64,000 nt of DNA from NCBI GenBank assembly GCA_036271875.1, contig DATAZU010000039.1, positions 6,580 to 70,579 of the forward strand, read 5' to 3'. Source of the stretch: Galbitalea sp036271875. Lineage in GTDB: Bacteria; Actinomycetota; Actinomycetes; Actinomycetales; Microbacteriaceae. The notes under the pieces are model-generated. The model searched no databases, had not been told where the DNA came from, and worked only from the letters and a program-made list of their open reading frames with translations. Shown here in pieces: positions 1 through 7,886 of the stretch (within the stretch, counting starts at the first letter, position 1; each line of letters opens with the position of its first letter). The position numbers were made by a program, and so were the translations under genes.

Positions 1-562
1 TCGGGGTGATCGTGATGCGCTGGGTCACGGCGCCGAGCAGGCTCACGTTACTGACGCCGTCGAGCTGCTTCAGGTTGGTGAGCGTGAGCGTCGACAGCTT
101 TGACGCAAGCACGTGCTTGTCGAGGTCGCTGGTGATCGCGAGCGAAATGATCGGAAGGTCTGTCGTCGAGAAGGTAATGACCTGCGGCGTAACTCCGTCA
201 GGCAGTGTCGACGAGATCCGATCAACGGCGACCTGCACCTTCTCCTCGTACGCGGTGATGTCACTGCCGTAGGTGAACGAAGCGGTGACCGTCGAGGAGT
301 TCGTATTCGAGGTCGCGGTGGTGCTGTCGAGATTCTCGATGCCCTGCAGGGCATTTTCGATGGGCGTGCTGACATCGTGGCTCACGACTGCGGGGGAGGC
401 TCCGGGATCGGATGTAACAACGTAGACGGACGGCAGCTGAATTGAGGGAATGAGCTCCTGTTTGAGACTCGTCAACGCAATGCCACCAAATACCGCGATC
501 ACGATCGTGATCAGCGCGATCAGCGCTCGGTTGCGCAGGCTGAAGACCGACAGGAGATGCAT
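1..562 (-). CDS. RND-family efflux transporter (AcrB/MMPL-like), 5' part only
   Basis: The reading frame starts with ATG at 562 and runs leftward off the window edge, giving the first 187 residues with no stop. The N-terminus has the layout of RND pumps: a short basic cytoplasmic start, TM1 at about residues 13-33 (IALITIVIAVFGGIAL), then the SLKQELIPSIQLPSVYV type stretch and the PGASPAVVSHDVSTPIENAL segment that opens the periplasmic/extracellular porter domain. Members use proton-motive force to export drugs, lipids or other hydrophobic compounds. In actinobacteria such single genes often act without an outer-membrane partner. Substrate cannot be told. The MocR-like gene lies upstream on the same strand, 89 bp away, so co-regulation is possible but unproven. 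Confidence 0.85.
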   Translation of the reverse strand, partial: MHLLSVFSLRNRALIALITIVIAVFGGIALTSLKQELIPSIQLPSVYVVTSDPGASPAVVSHDVSTPIENALQGIENLDSTTATSNTNSSTVTASFTYGSDITAYEEKVQVAVDRISSTLPDGVTPQVITFSTTDLPIISLAITSDLDKHVLASKLSTLTLTNLKQLDGVSNVSLLGAVTQRITITP

Positions 563-651
563 GAGTCGAGTATCCCAGCGCGAACCTGAACGTTGTGTAC
601 ACCCCAGGGAGGACGTTCCTGAGCGAACGGTGGGTATTTGGCGGTGTTCGC

Positions 652-2082
652 CTAAACGAGCGCGCCGAGTTCGCTGTGCTCGGGAATGGCAAAGCGTCGG
701 GCGATCCGCCAGGCTCGCGCGAGTGCATCCACTGCCCGGTCCAGTTCGTCGGTCGGATGCGAGAACGGGATACGCAGGAATCGCTCGAACGCGCCGTCAA
801 TCCCGAACAGTGGTCCGGCGCCCAGAAGAAGCCCCTCGTTCCGGGCGGCAAGCGTGAGTTGCGAACTCACCGGGGCGCCGAGGTTGACCCACACCGTCAG
901 GCCACCATCTGGCCGCGTGACTCGCCATTCGGGAAGTCGGGCGGCAAGCAGGGCGAGAAGCTGATCACGTCCGTCTCTGAGCTGCACGCGGCGGGACTCG
1001 AGCACTGCGTCGTAGTCACGCAGCAGATCGGCGACGATGAGTTGCTCGAGGATCGGCGTGCCGAGGTCGCCCGACGTACGGGCGCGCACCAGCCGCTGAA
1101 TGATCGAGCGCTCGGCTCGAATCCATCCGATGCGTAGCCCTCCCCAGAGCGTCTTGCCAACGGAGCCGACCAGGACGGGGCGCGAGCCGGGATGCCCGTG
1201 TGCCGCGAACGGCAGTGTATGAATCGGGCCGTCGATCGCCAACTCCGCAATGGTCTCGTCGGCGACCAGAACCGTTCCGACCGAGGCCGCGAGGTGAACG
1301 ATGTGTTCGCGAAGCTCGTCCGGCATGCTCTGCCCGGTCGGATTGTGGAAGTCCGGCATGAGGTATCCGAGCGTTGGACTCGACCGCCGCAGCACCTGCT
1401 CCATCCCGTTCGCATCCCATCCCCCCTCGGTCGAGACGCCTGCGCCACGCAGGCGGGCGCCCGCTCCCCGAAGTGCTTCGATCGCGTGCGGATAGCTGGG
1501 CGACTCGATCAGCACGGTGTCTCCCCTCGTGACGAGTACTCGTGCGATTAGGGCGATCGCGTGCTGCGCTCCGATCGTGACGAGAATCTCATCCGCACTC
1601 GTCGGAAGTCCTCTCGCGCTGTACCGATCGGCGAGCGCTTCACGGAGAACGGGCAGGCCGACGGTGTCGAAGCCGTTGCTGCCGAGGTACGCGGGCGCGA
1701 GTTCCGCGGCACGGGTCATTGCCCCAGCCAGCCCGGGGTATGAGGGAAGAGCGGCCTTGCTGAGGTCGAGCACATCCGGCAGGGTCTCCTCGGGTGCGCG
1801 CGGAGCAGAGTGGGGCAGACGCGCGACGCTGCCCGAGCCCCGGGTGCTACTCAGAAAGCCCGCGCCGCGCAAGGTCGTGTACGCGGCCGTCACCGTGGTC
1901 CGGCTGACATCGAGCACCGTCGCCAATTCGCGCTCGGCAGGCAAGCGGGTTCCCAGTGCGATCCGTCCATCGAGGATGAGCAGACGGATGCGTTCGGACA
2001 GGGCAAAGTAGGCCGCACCGCTGTCCGTCGCGCGCCAATCCCCCAATAGCTGAGCCAATTGTCGCGCGCTGAGCGATATCAT
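652..2082 (-). CDS. yczR: MocR-family (GntR/aminotransferase fusion) regulator, YczR type
   Basis: The 476-residue product has a GntR-type winged helix at about residues 15-85 (recognition region LPAERELATVLDVSRTTV), a linker, and a fold-type I aminotransferase-like domain at about 120-460. PLP-site marks are visible: PDFHNPTGQ, the ADET aspartate, and VGSVGKTLWGG with the Schiff-base lysine near residue 309. Such proteins act as PLP-dependent transcription factors rather than enzymes. It is divergent from a YczE-type membrane gene whose ATG is only 61 bp away; MocR-type regulators next to yczE are a recurrent pair, so control of yczE is the likely job. Start ATG at 2082 gives MISLSARQ. The effector is unknown. 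Confidence 0.88.
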   Translation of the reverse strand: MISLSARQLAQLLGDWRATDSGAAYFALSERIRLLILDGRIALGTRLPAERELATVLDVSRTTVTAAYTTLRGAGFLSSTRGSGSVARLPHSAPRAPEETLPDVLDLSKAALPSYPGLAGAMTRAAELAPAYLGSNGFDTVGLPVLREALADRYSARGLPTSADEILVTIGAQHAIALIARVLVTRGDTVLIESPSYPHAIEALRGAGARLRGAGVSTEGGWDANGMEQVLRRSSPTLGYLMPDFHNPTGQSMPDELREHIVHLAASVGTVLVADETIAELAIDGPIHTLPFAAHGHPGSRPVLVGSVGKTLWGGLRIGWIRAERSIIQRLVRARTSGDLGTPILEQLIVADLLRDYDAVLESRRVQLRDGRDQLLALLAARLPEWRVTRPDGGLTVWVNLGAPVSSQLTLAARNEGLLLGAGPLFGIDGAFERFLRIPFSHPTDELDRAVDALARAWRIARRFAIPEHSELGALV

Positions 2083-2119
2083 CAGGCCACTTTACTGCTA
2101 TTGGCTATGTGCGAGAGGT

Positions 2120-2135
2120 CCAATTGTGTAATTGG
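2120..2135. promoter_or_regulatory. Inverted repeat in the yczR-yczE intergenic region, candidate MocR operator
   Basis: CCAATT-gtgt-AATTGG is a perfect 6-bp inverted repeat with a 4-bp spacer, ending 8 bases before the yczE ATG. Related ATTGG/CCAAT cores also occur at 2055-2060 and 2098-2106. The place fits an operator for the adjacent MocR protein, but MocR factors often use direct repeats, so this is a candidate only. Confidence 0.4.
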
Positions 2136-2143
2136 ATCTAGAC

Positions 2144-2806
2144 ATGTCGCCCACTTTTGTCCTCACCCGTCGCATCGTGCAGCTACTCGTCGGGCTCTTC
2201 GCCTACGGCATCGCAATTTCGCTGATGGTGCAGGCGGGCATCGGCGTCGCGCCATGGGATGTGCTGACCCAGGGCATCTCACATCAAACCGGCTGGGACT
2301 TCGGGCTGCTGACCAACATCATCGGCGGGGTCGTGTTGCTCGGTTGGATTCCGATCCGCCAGCGACCGGGATGGGGGACACTGGCCAACGTCTTGCTGAT
2401 CGGACCGAGCGCACAGCTTGGACTGTGGATCCTGCCGAAGCAGAGCCTGCTCGTCTACCAACTGCTGTACTACACGGGCGGGTTGATCCTGCTCGCGGTA
2501 GCGACCGGTCTCTACATCGGGGCGCGCATGGGACCCGGGCCGCGCGACGGTCTCATGACCGGCATCCACGCGCGAACCGGATGGAAGCTATGGGTGATCC
2601 GCACGATCATCGAGGTCACCGTGCTGCTCATCGGTTGGGCCCTCGGCGGTAACTTCGGTCCGGGCACAATCGCGTTCGCGCTGTCGATCGGCCCGCTGGT
2701 TGGCATCACCATCCCGTGGCTCACCGTGCCACTCGCAGTCACAAGGATCGGCGAAGACGACATTCCGCAGCCATCGCCGCCGACCCTTGCTCCTCAGAGC
2801 GAATGA
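2144..2806 (+). CDS. yczE: YczE/YyaS/YitT-type integral membrane protein
   Basis: The 220-residue product is almost wholly hydrophobic with about five membrane segments. Family marks are the SLMVQAGIGVAPWDVLTQGIS stretch near residue 25 and RMGPGPRDGLMTGI near 125, each joining membrane helices. The family has no established biochemical activity; the pairing with a MocR regulator suggests a transporter-like role linked to vitamin B6 or an amino-compound signal. I chose ATG 2144; an in-frame TTG at 2132 is possible but lies in the palindrome. The 3' end overlaps the convergent TipA-like gene by 13 bp. Confidence 0.82.
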   Translation: MSPTFVLTRRIVQLLVGLFAYGIAISLMVQAGIGVAPWDVLTQGISHQTGWDFGLLTNIIGGVVLLGWIPIRQRPGWGTLANVLLIGPSAQLGLWILPKQSLLVYQLLYYTGGLILLAVATGLYIGARMGPGPRDGLMTGIHARTGWKLWVIRTIIEVTVLLIGWALGGNFGPGTIAFALSIGPLVGITIPWLTVPLAVTRIGEDDIPQPSPPTLAPQSE

Positions 2807-3543
2807 CCCGCGTAGTGGTCGAACGCGGCGCGAACGAATTCCGCGCCCGAAATGCCGCCATAGTTCTTCGCGAACCGCGGGTCGCTGACGTACATGTCGC
2901 CGTAGCCGCGCAACCGCGTTGCGGTGATTTCGCCGCCCGTGACCTCGGCGGCGAGATTAAGCCAGACAACGTGGCGCGCGACGATAGCCTGAACGATCGC
3001 GCTGTCGGCTGACTCACCAGCGTCGCGCGCCGACTGGTAGTCGGCCGCGACGCCCAAGTGCTGGTCCTGGTACAGCCGCTGCTCGTCCTTCGACTTCGAC
3101 CGCCACCAGGCGTCGCTCTTCTTGTACGCGTCAGCACCCCAGCGATCCGTGACCTCGTCCCGGTATGCGGTGTGGTCGAATCCGTCAAACATTTCTTCAG
3201 CCATGAGGCCGTCCCCTTCATCCAGTTTCTGCAGTGTTGACTCGACGCTGGCGATCTGCCGCGCGAGCCTGTCGCGCTCCCCCTGGAGCAGTTCGAGGTG
3301 GATGCGAAGCGCCTGTCCGTCGTCGCGCTCGCCGGCCAGAACGTTCCCGATGAGTGGGAGCCCCAGGCCGAGCTGTCGGAGCAGCAGGACGCGCTGCAGT
3401 CGAACGAGGGAGTCGTCGTCGTAGTAGCGGTATCCGTTCGACCCGATACGGGTGGGCACTAGCAGGCCGATGTCGCCATAGTGGCGCAGCGTGCGGGATG
3501 TGGTGCCGGTGAGGCGCGCCACATCCACGATTGAACGTTCCAT
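2794..3543 (-). CDS. MerR-family regulator with TipAS effector domain (TipA-like)
   Basis: The product is 249 residues. An N-terminal MerR winged helix (about 1-75, VARLTGTTSRTLRHYGDIGLL) is followed by a dimerising coiled coil (75-110) and a C-terminal TipAS domain (about 125-245, with AADYQSARDAG and YGDMYVSDPRFAKNYGG). TipAS domains bind thiopeptide-like or other multidrug ligands, and the protein then activates its own promoter by untwisting a long spacer. Here the promoter just upstream has exactly a 19-bp spacer holding a dyad, so autoregulation is well supported. ATG 3543 gives MERSIVDVARL, the normal MerR start; the frame extends further upstream without a better start. Confidence 0.88.
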   Translation of the reverse strand: MERSIVDVARLTGTTSRTLRHYGDIGLLVPTRIGSNGYRYYDDDSLVRLQRVLLLRQLGLGLPLIGNVLAGERDDGQALRIHLELLQGERDRLARQIASVESTLQKLDEGDGLMAEEMFDGFDHTAYRDEVTDRWGADAYKKSDAWWRSKSKDEQRLYQDQHLGVAADYQSARDAGESADSAIVQAIVARHVVWLNLAAEVTGGEITATRLRGYGDMYVSDPRFAKNYGGISGAEFVRAAFDHYAGHSL

Positions 3544-3550
3544 GGAATTC

Positions 3551-3581
3551 ACGCTACAGATTGACGCAACGTCAACGTCAA
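3551..3581 (-). promoter_or_regulatory. MerR-type promoter/operator of the tipA-like gene (19-bp spacer)
   Basis: On the minus strand a -35 TTGACG (plus-strand 3576-3581) and a -10 TAGCGT (3551-3556) are separated by 19 bp (3557-3575) instead of the usual 17. The spacer contains the perfect dyad TTGACG-ttg-CGTCAA (3561-3575). A long spacer with a central dyad is the hallmark of MerR-activated promoters. The -10 ends 7 bases before the ATG, implying a nearly leaderless mRNA. Confidence 0.75.
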
Positions 3582-3601
3582 TACCAACTTTTTCCCCTTC
3601 A

Positions 3602-3670
3602 ATTTCGTGCGGGGCGGCAGAAGGCCCTAACGCGGAGCGTTTTGGGGCCTTCTGCCGCCCCTCACGAAAT
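3602..3670. repeat. Long intergenic palindrome (stem about 25 bp)
   Basis: Arms 3602-3627 and 3645-3670 pair over 8 bp (ATTTCGTG/CACGAAAT), one mismatch, then 17 bp (3611-3627 with 3645-3661). The loop itself folds as AACGC-gga-GCGTT. It lies between the divergent promoters of the tipA-like and DUF4097 genes, so it is upstream of both and is not an ordinary terminator for either. There is no T-tract. Confidence 0.8.
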
Positions 3671-3694
3671 CTGGCGTTGCGCAATTTCGAGACG

Positions 3695-3747
3695 CGATAT
3701 ATCGTGAACCTGGGGATACGCGATATATCGCGACTTCACTCTAGATT
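3695..3747 (+). promoter_or_regulatory. Twin palindromic operators and promoter of the DUF4097-padR operon
   Basis: CGATATATCG occurs at 3695-3704 and 3721-3730, 26 bp apart; the second copy extends to the perfect 14-mer CGCGATATATCGCG (3719-3732). A -10-like TAGATT lies at 3742-3747 and the -35 position (about 3719-3724) falls inside the second palindrome. Binding there would block RNA polymerase. The PadR protein encoded as the second gene of the operon is the obvious candidate binder. Confidence 0.65.
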
Positions 3748-3787
3748 TCCGAGGCGCTCGTCGCCACAACAGAAATGAGGAGCCGAA

Positions 3788-4615
3788 ATGGCTGAAGAGA
3801 AGTGGCTGCTCGACGGTCCGAAGGTCATCGACCTTGGCGTCGTACGAAAGCTCAAGGTTGCGCTGGTTCGCGGTCAGGTCGACATCGTCGGCCACGACGA
3901 GCCAACGACGCGCGTCGAGGTGCATTCGGTGTCCGGCAAGGACCTGCGCGTAGCGATCGACGGCGACTCGCTCGAGATCGACCATCCACAGCTGCGCTGG
4001 GACAACTTCATCGAGGTGTTCCGTGGATTTCGTGGGTCTGCGCGCGCGGATGTGAGCATCCTGGTTCCGCGGGAGGTCGCCCTCCGGTTCGGCATCGTGT
4101 CATCCACCGGCCTGATCAGCGGACTCACGGGAGACGCGACCATGAGCACCGTGAACGGTGACCTCACCGTCGAAGGTCACACCGGCGACATCACCGTCAA
4201 CGCGGTCAGCGGTGAGGTCTCGGTGCATGACCACAAGGGCCGGATCGCCGCACACACGGTGAACGGCGACATCACCGCGTCCGGCAAGATCGGCCGATTC
4301 ACGGCCGACGGAGTCAGCAGCGACATCTTCCTCGACATCCAGGGCAGCCCCGACCAGATCGCGGTGAACACCGTCAACGGAAACATCACCGCCCGTCTCG
4401 AGGACGGTGAGGGCGCCGACTACCGCATCAACACCGTCAACGGACGCATCAACCTCGACAACACGGAAGTCTCGGGCATCCGCGGCAGCTACAGCGGCAA
4501 GTACGGCACCCTCGACCGCGCATTCCTTGAGTTCCGGGCGAACACAGTGAGCGGCAACGTCGCCGTGCTGCACACCACGGCGCCCGCACCAGCAAGCGGC
4601 AAGAAGGGCAAGTGA
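3788..4615 (+). CDS. DUF4097 beta-strand-repeat protein
   Basis: The 275-residue product lacks a signal peptide or membrane segment. From about residue 110 it shows a regular beta-solenoid of the DUF4097 type, in which units such as STVNGDLTVEGHTGDITVNA, HTVNGDITASGKIG and NTVNGNITARLEDG repeat every 17-20 residues with conserved N-G-[DN]-[IL]. The biochemical role of this family is unknown; it is often encoded beside PadR or anti-sigma genes. The tail is basic (GKKGK). Start ATG 3788 has the ribosome binding site GAGGAG at about 3777. Its stop overlaps the PadR start (TGATG), so the two are translationally coupled. Confidence 0.85.
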   Translation: MAEEKWLLDGPKVIDLGVVRKLKVALVRGQVDIVGHDEPTTRVEVHSVSGKDLRVAIDGDSLEIDHPQLRWDNFIEVFRGFRGSARADVSILVPREVALRFGIVSSTGLISGLTGDATMSTVNGDLTVEGHTGDITVNAVSGEVSVHDHKGRIAAHTVNGDITASGKIGRFTADGVSSDIFLDIQGSPDQIAVNTVNGNITARLEDGEGADYRINTVNGRINLDNTEVSGIRGSYSGKYGTLDRAFLEFRANTVSGNVAVLHTTAPAPASGKKGK

Positions 4616-5244
4616 TGCCCCCGGTATTCGGCCATGGCCACCTTCGTCTCTATTTGCTGAGCCTTCTCGACGAATCGCCCAAGCACGGCTACGAGCTCAT
4701 CCAGGCACTCGAAGAGCGATTCGGCGGTACGTACGTTCCAAGCGCCGGGACCATCTACCCGCGCCTGGCGAAGCTCGAAGAAGAAGGACTGGTTTCGAAG
4801 GCCGCGGATGGACGCAAGACCGTCTATTCGATTACGGATGCCGGGCGAGCCGAACTGCGCGCCCGGGAAAGCGAACTGGGCGGCATCGAGGATGAGGTGA
4901 CGGACTCCGTGCGACGGCTCGCCGACGAAGTTCGTACCTCGGTGAATGCCGCGATGAAGAGCCTGCGGGCCGACCTCGCAGCCGCCGCGCGCGACGCGAG
5001 AACCGAAGCGCACGACACAACGCGGACCGTGCGCACGGACTACTCGACCTCTCGCGGCGAGAGCCGATCGAACCTGCAAGATGCCGAGGTCGCACTGCAG
5101 ACCTTCCGGCAGCAGATGCGTTCGGAACTGCGCGACTGGATGACAAAGGCGGAGCTAACCGCCGCGACGATCACGGTGCTCAAGACCGGACTCGAGGATG
5201 TTGTGACCGCTGTAAAGGCGTCGCTTGGGGAAACGACACAGTAA
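4615..5244 (+). CDS. PadR-family transcriptional regulator with long C-terminal coiled region
   Basis: The 209-residue product has a PadR winged helix at about residues 5-80 (LYLLSLLDESPKHGYELIQ, then GTIYPRLAKLEEEGLV). The C-terminal 120 residues are charged and helical, longer than the classic PadR dimerisation helix. PadR proteins are repressors that usually control the gene next to them, here DUF4097. I take ATG 4615 (TGATG overlap); GTG 4612 is an alternative. The two palindromes upstream of the operon are likely its binding sites. Confidence 0.87.
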   Translation: MPPVFGHGHLRLYLLSLLDESPKHGYELIQALEERFGGTYVPSAGTIYPRLAKLEEEGLVSKAADGRKTVYSITDAGRAELRARESELGGIEDEVTDSVRRLADEVRTSVNAAMKSLRADLAAAARDARTEAHDTTRTVRTDYSTSRGESRSNLQDAEVALQTFRQQMRSELRDWMTKAELTAATITVLKTGLEDVVTAVKASLGETTQ

Positions 5245-5271
5245 CGGTGTCCCCAATCGTGGGCGATCCAG

Positions 5272-5300
5272 TTGGAGCGCGTTCACGCTAGGAGTATGCT
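5272..5300 (+). promoter_or_regulatory. Promoter of the APC permease gene
   Basis: A -35 TTGGAG (5272-5277) and a -10 TATGCT (5295-5300) are 17 bp apart. The GTG start at 5309 is 8 bases after the -10, so transcription would begin at or next to the start codon. This supports GTG 5309 as the true start rather than the longer frame opening at 5225. Confidence 0.6.
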
Positions 5301-5308
5301 CGCCCCTC

Positions 5309-7486
5309 GTGACTAACGAAGCCCGGTCGCCGAAAAGGTGGCTGATTGGCGAGCCACTGCCGTCAGACAAACTCGAAGGCCAGCTGCTCCCGAAGCACCT
5401 TGCCCTACCCATTTTCGCGAGCGACGCGCTCTCCTCGGTCGCGTACGCGCCGCAGGAAATGCTTCTCATTCTCCTGCTCGGCGGCACGGCATTTCTGGCC
5501 TTCGCGCCGTGGGTGGCTCTGGCCGTTGTCATTCTTCTGACCGTCGTTGTGCTGTCCTACCGCCAACTCGTGAAGGCTTACCCGAGCGGTGGCGGCGACT
5601 ACGAGGTTGCCCGAACGAACATCGGTGAAGTCGCCGGCCTGATCGTGGCATCCGCTCTTCTGGTTGACTACGTGCTTACCGTTGCCGTCTCTGTCGCGAG
5701 CGGTGTTGACAACATCATCTCGGCGTTCACCTTCCTCAACCCCTTCCGGGTTGAGCTCGCGATCCTCTTCCTGGCGATCCTCATGGCCGTGAACCTTCGC
5801 GGTGTTCGAGAATCCAGCAAGGCGTTCGCGCTGCCAACTTATCTATTCATCGCGAGCATTGTCGTCATGGTCGTCACCGCTCTGATCGAGGCGGCAACCG
5901 GCAATTCGCACCTGGCCGAGTCGGCCCCGTACCACGTCAAACCGGAGAGTATCGCTCAGGTCGCGTTCGTGCTCCTGCTACTGCGGGCGTTCTCGAGCGG
6001 GTGCAGCGCGCTCACCGGCGTTGAGGCCGTCTCGAACGGCGTGCAGGCATTCCGCCGACCGAAGATCCAGAACGCCCAGAAGACCCTCGTGCTGCTCGGC
6101 TCGATTGCCATCGTGCTCTTCATCGGCCTGGTGGCGGTCGCTCTCATGGACCAGGTGCACTACGCACAGTCAGCGTGTGACCTCATCGGGTTCAAACACT
6201 GTGCCGTGATCCCGCAGAGATCTCTGATCGCACAGATCGCTTCGTCGACGTTCGGCGACAACTCCGTCATGTTCTTCGTCGTCCAGGCGGCGACCGCGCT
6301 CGTGCTGTTGCTGGCCGCAAACACCGCATTCAACGGGTTCCCGCTGCTTGGATCGGTTCTCGCCAAAGATCGCTACGCGCCCAAAGCGCTCTCGACCCGC
6401 GGTGACCGCCTCATCTACTCGAACGGCGTCATCATCCTCGCTTTTGCGGCCGGCGTCCTGCTCGTCATATTCCAGGCGAACGTAACCTCGCTCATCCAGC
6501 TGTACATCATCGGCGTTTTCGTTTCATTCACGCTCGGCCAGACCGGCATGATCCGGCACTGGATCCGATTGCTCAAGGGAACTCCACCCAATCGCGGGTC
6601 GATTCGGGTGAGCCTCACGATCAACTCGATCGGCGCGACGTTCACCGCGAGCGTTCTGATCATTGTCACGGTGTCGAAGTTCCTCAACGGTGCCTACCTC
6701 GTGTTCATCATGATGCCGATCCTGTTCCTGCTGATGTTCGGCGTGAATCGGTACTACCGTGACGTCGACAAGGAGATCGAGGCCGACCCGACCACCGTCT
6801 TCGGGGCGAAGGGCGATCACGCGATCGTGCTCGTCGGTAAGCTGCAGAAGCCGGTGCTGAAAGCTCTCGACTACGCGATCGCGGCCCGGCACGACAGCAT
6901 CGAGGCCGTGCACATCTCGATCGAGCAGGCCGAGACGGAGAAGCTGCAACAGGACTGGCTCGAGCAGAACATCGAAGTGCCCTTGCGCATCATCGAGTCC
7001 CCATACCGGGATGTCGCCTCTCCGCTCGCGAAGTACATCAAGTCGAGGCGCGAGGAGCACGGCTCCGAAGTCGTCACCATCTACACCCCGCTGTTTATTG
7101 TCGGACACTGGTGGGAATCACTGCTGCACAACCACAAGGGTCGCCGCATCCGCTCCAAGATGATGCTGGTGCACGGCGTCGTCATCGCGTTGGTTCCATG
7201 GCTGCTGGACTCGTCTGAACTGATCTATGGCCGACGCTCTCGCCCGGTTCCCGGTCAGGATCGGCGCGGCGAACCAACGCGTCCGGTGCGCCGCCGTGCG
7301 ACGTCGCCATCTGCTCGCGCAGTGGCCCAGGGGCACTCCAAGGGCAGTCAGAATGCGGCCAAGCTGTCGGCCGCGAAGGTGTCCGCCAACGCCAAGCGCG
7401 ACGCAGAAAAACTTGCGTCCGATAGCCGAGCGGCGGCCAAGGCGACCGAGCGCGTAAACGCGGCAACCAAAACCAAGACAAAATAG
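5309..7486 (+). CDS. APC-superfamily permease with C-terminal cytoplasmic domain
   Basis: The 725-residue membrane protein has about twelve membrane segments within residues 40-490 (for example TAFLAFAPWVALAVVILLTVVV), typical of amino-acid/polyamine permeases of the APC superfamily. The first-helix region FASDALSSVAYAPQEML carries the unwound substrate-binding segment. After the last helix a soluble alpha/beta region of about 130 residues (DHAIVLVGKLQKPVLKALDY, HIPLFIVGHWW-like strand) resembles universal-stress-type domains. The last 70 residues are Ala/Lys/Arg-rich and probably disordered. Substrate cannot be assigned. It ends 4 bp before the fluoride channel genes, so the three are likely one operon. 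Confidence 0.83.
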   Translation: MTNEARSPKRWLIGEPLPSDKLEGQLLPKHLALPIFASDALSSVAYAPQEMLLILLLGGTAFLAFAPWVALAVVILLTVVVLSYRQLVKAYPSGGGDYEVARTNIGEVAGLIVASALLVDYVLTVAVSVASGVDNIISAFTFLNPFRVELAILFLAILMAVNLRGVRESSKAFALPTYLFIASIVVMVVTALIEAATGNSHLAESAPYHVKPESIAQVAFVLLLLRAFSSGCSALTGVEAVSNGVQAFRRPKIQNAQKTLVLLGSIAIVLFIGLVAVALMDQVHYAQSACDLIGFKHCAVIPQRSLIAQIASSTFGDNSVMFFVVQAATALVLLLAANTAFNGFPLLGSVLAKDRYAPKALSTRGDRLIYSNGVIILAFAAGVLLVIFQANVTSLIQLYIIGVFVSFTLGQTGMIRHWIRLLKGTPPNRGSIRVSLTINSIGATFTASVLIIVTVSKFLNGAYLVFIMMPILFLLMFGVNRYYRDVDKEIEADPTTVFGAKGDHAIVLVGKLQKPVLKALDYAIAARHDSIEAVHISIEQAETEKLQQDWLEQNIEVPLRIIESPYRDVASPLAKYIKSRREEHGSEVVTIYTPLFIVGHWWESLLHNHKGRRIRSKMMLVHGVVIALVPWLLDSSELIYGRRSRPVPGQDRRGEPTRPVRRRATSPSARAVAQGHSKGSQNAAKLSAAKVSANAKRDAEKLASDSRAAAKATERVNAATKTKTK

Positions 7487-7490
7487 CTGT

Positions 7491-7886
7491 GTGCGCAGCA
7501 TCCTCGCGGTCTTCCTCGGCGGTGCTGTTGGCACGGGAATCCGTCTGCTCCTCGACGCCACGATCCATCACAGCGACCAGGAATTCCCGCTCGATACCCT
7601 CCTGATCAACATCGTTGGGTCGCTGGTGCTGGCAATCCTCGTAACACGCCTCTGGCCGCTCGTGCCGGACTGGCTTCGCGCCGCGCTTGGACCGGGGCTG
7701 GTCGGAGGCTTCACCACGTTCTCCGCGGTAATGGTGTCAATGGTCACGCTCGCGGCGAGCGCTCAGGTCACGCTCGCGCTCGTCTATCTTGCGCTCTCCC
7801 TCGTTCTCGGCTTTGGTGCAGCGGCTCTCGGATTCTGGATCGGTCGGCGACGCGATCGCGAACCCACCGTCGAGGTCGACGAATGA
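7491..7886 (+). CDS. crcB1: Fluoride channel subunit CrcB/Fluc, first of a pair
   Basis: This 131-residue protein has four membrane helices and the Fluc signature GLVGGFTTFSAV (around residue 65) with the conserved Asn in DTLLINIVGSLVLA. Fluc channels export toxic fluoride as dual-topology dimers; in many Gram-positive bacteria two oppositely oriented homologues are needed. Start GTG 7491 lies 4 bases after the permease stop. Its 3' end overlaps the second copy by 4 bp (ATGA). No fluoride riboswitch is evident upstream because the gene is inside an operon. Confidence 0.9.
   Translation: MRSILAVFLGGAVGTGIRLLLDATIHHSDQEFPLDTLLINIVGSLVLAILVTRLWPLVPDWLRAALGPGLVGGFTTFSAVMVSMVTLAASAQVTLALVYLALSLVLGFGAAALGFWIGRRRDREPTVEVDE

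Noticed and set aside
6..272. 88-codon plus-strand frame at the left edge
   Set aside because: The complementary minus-strand frame encodes a clear RND transporter N-terminus.
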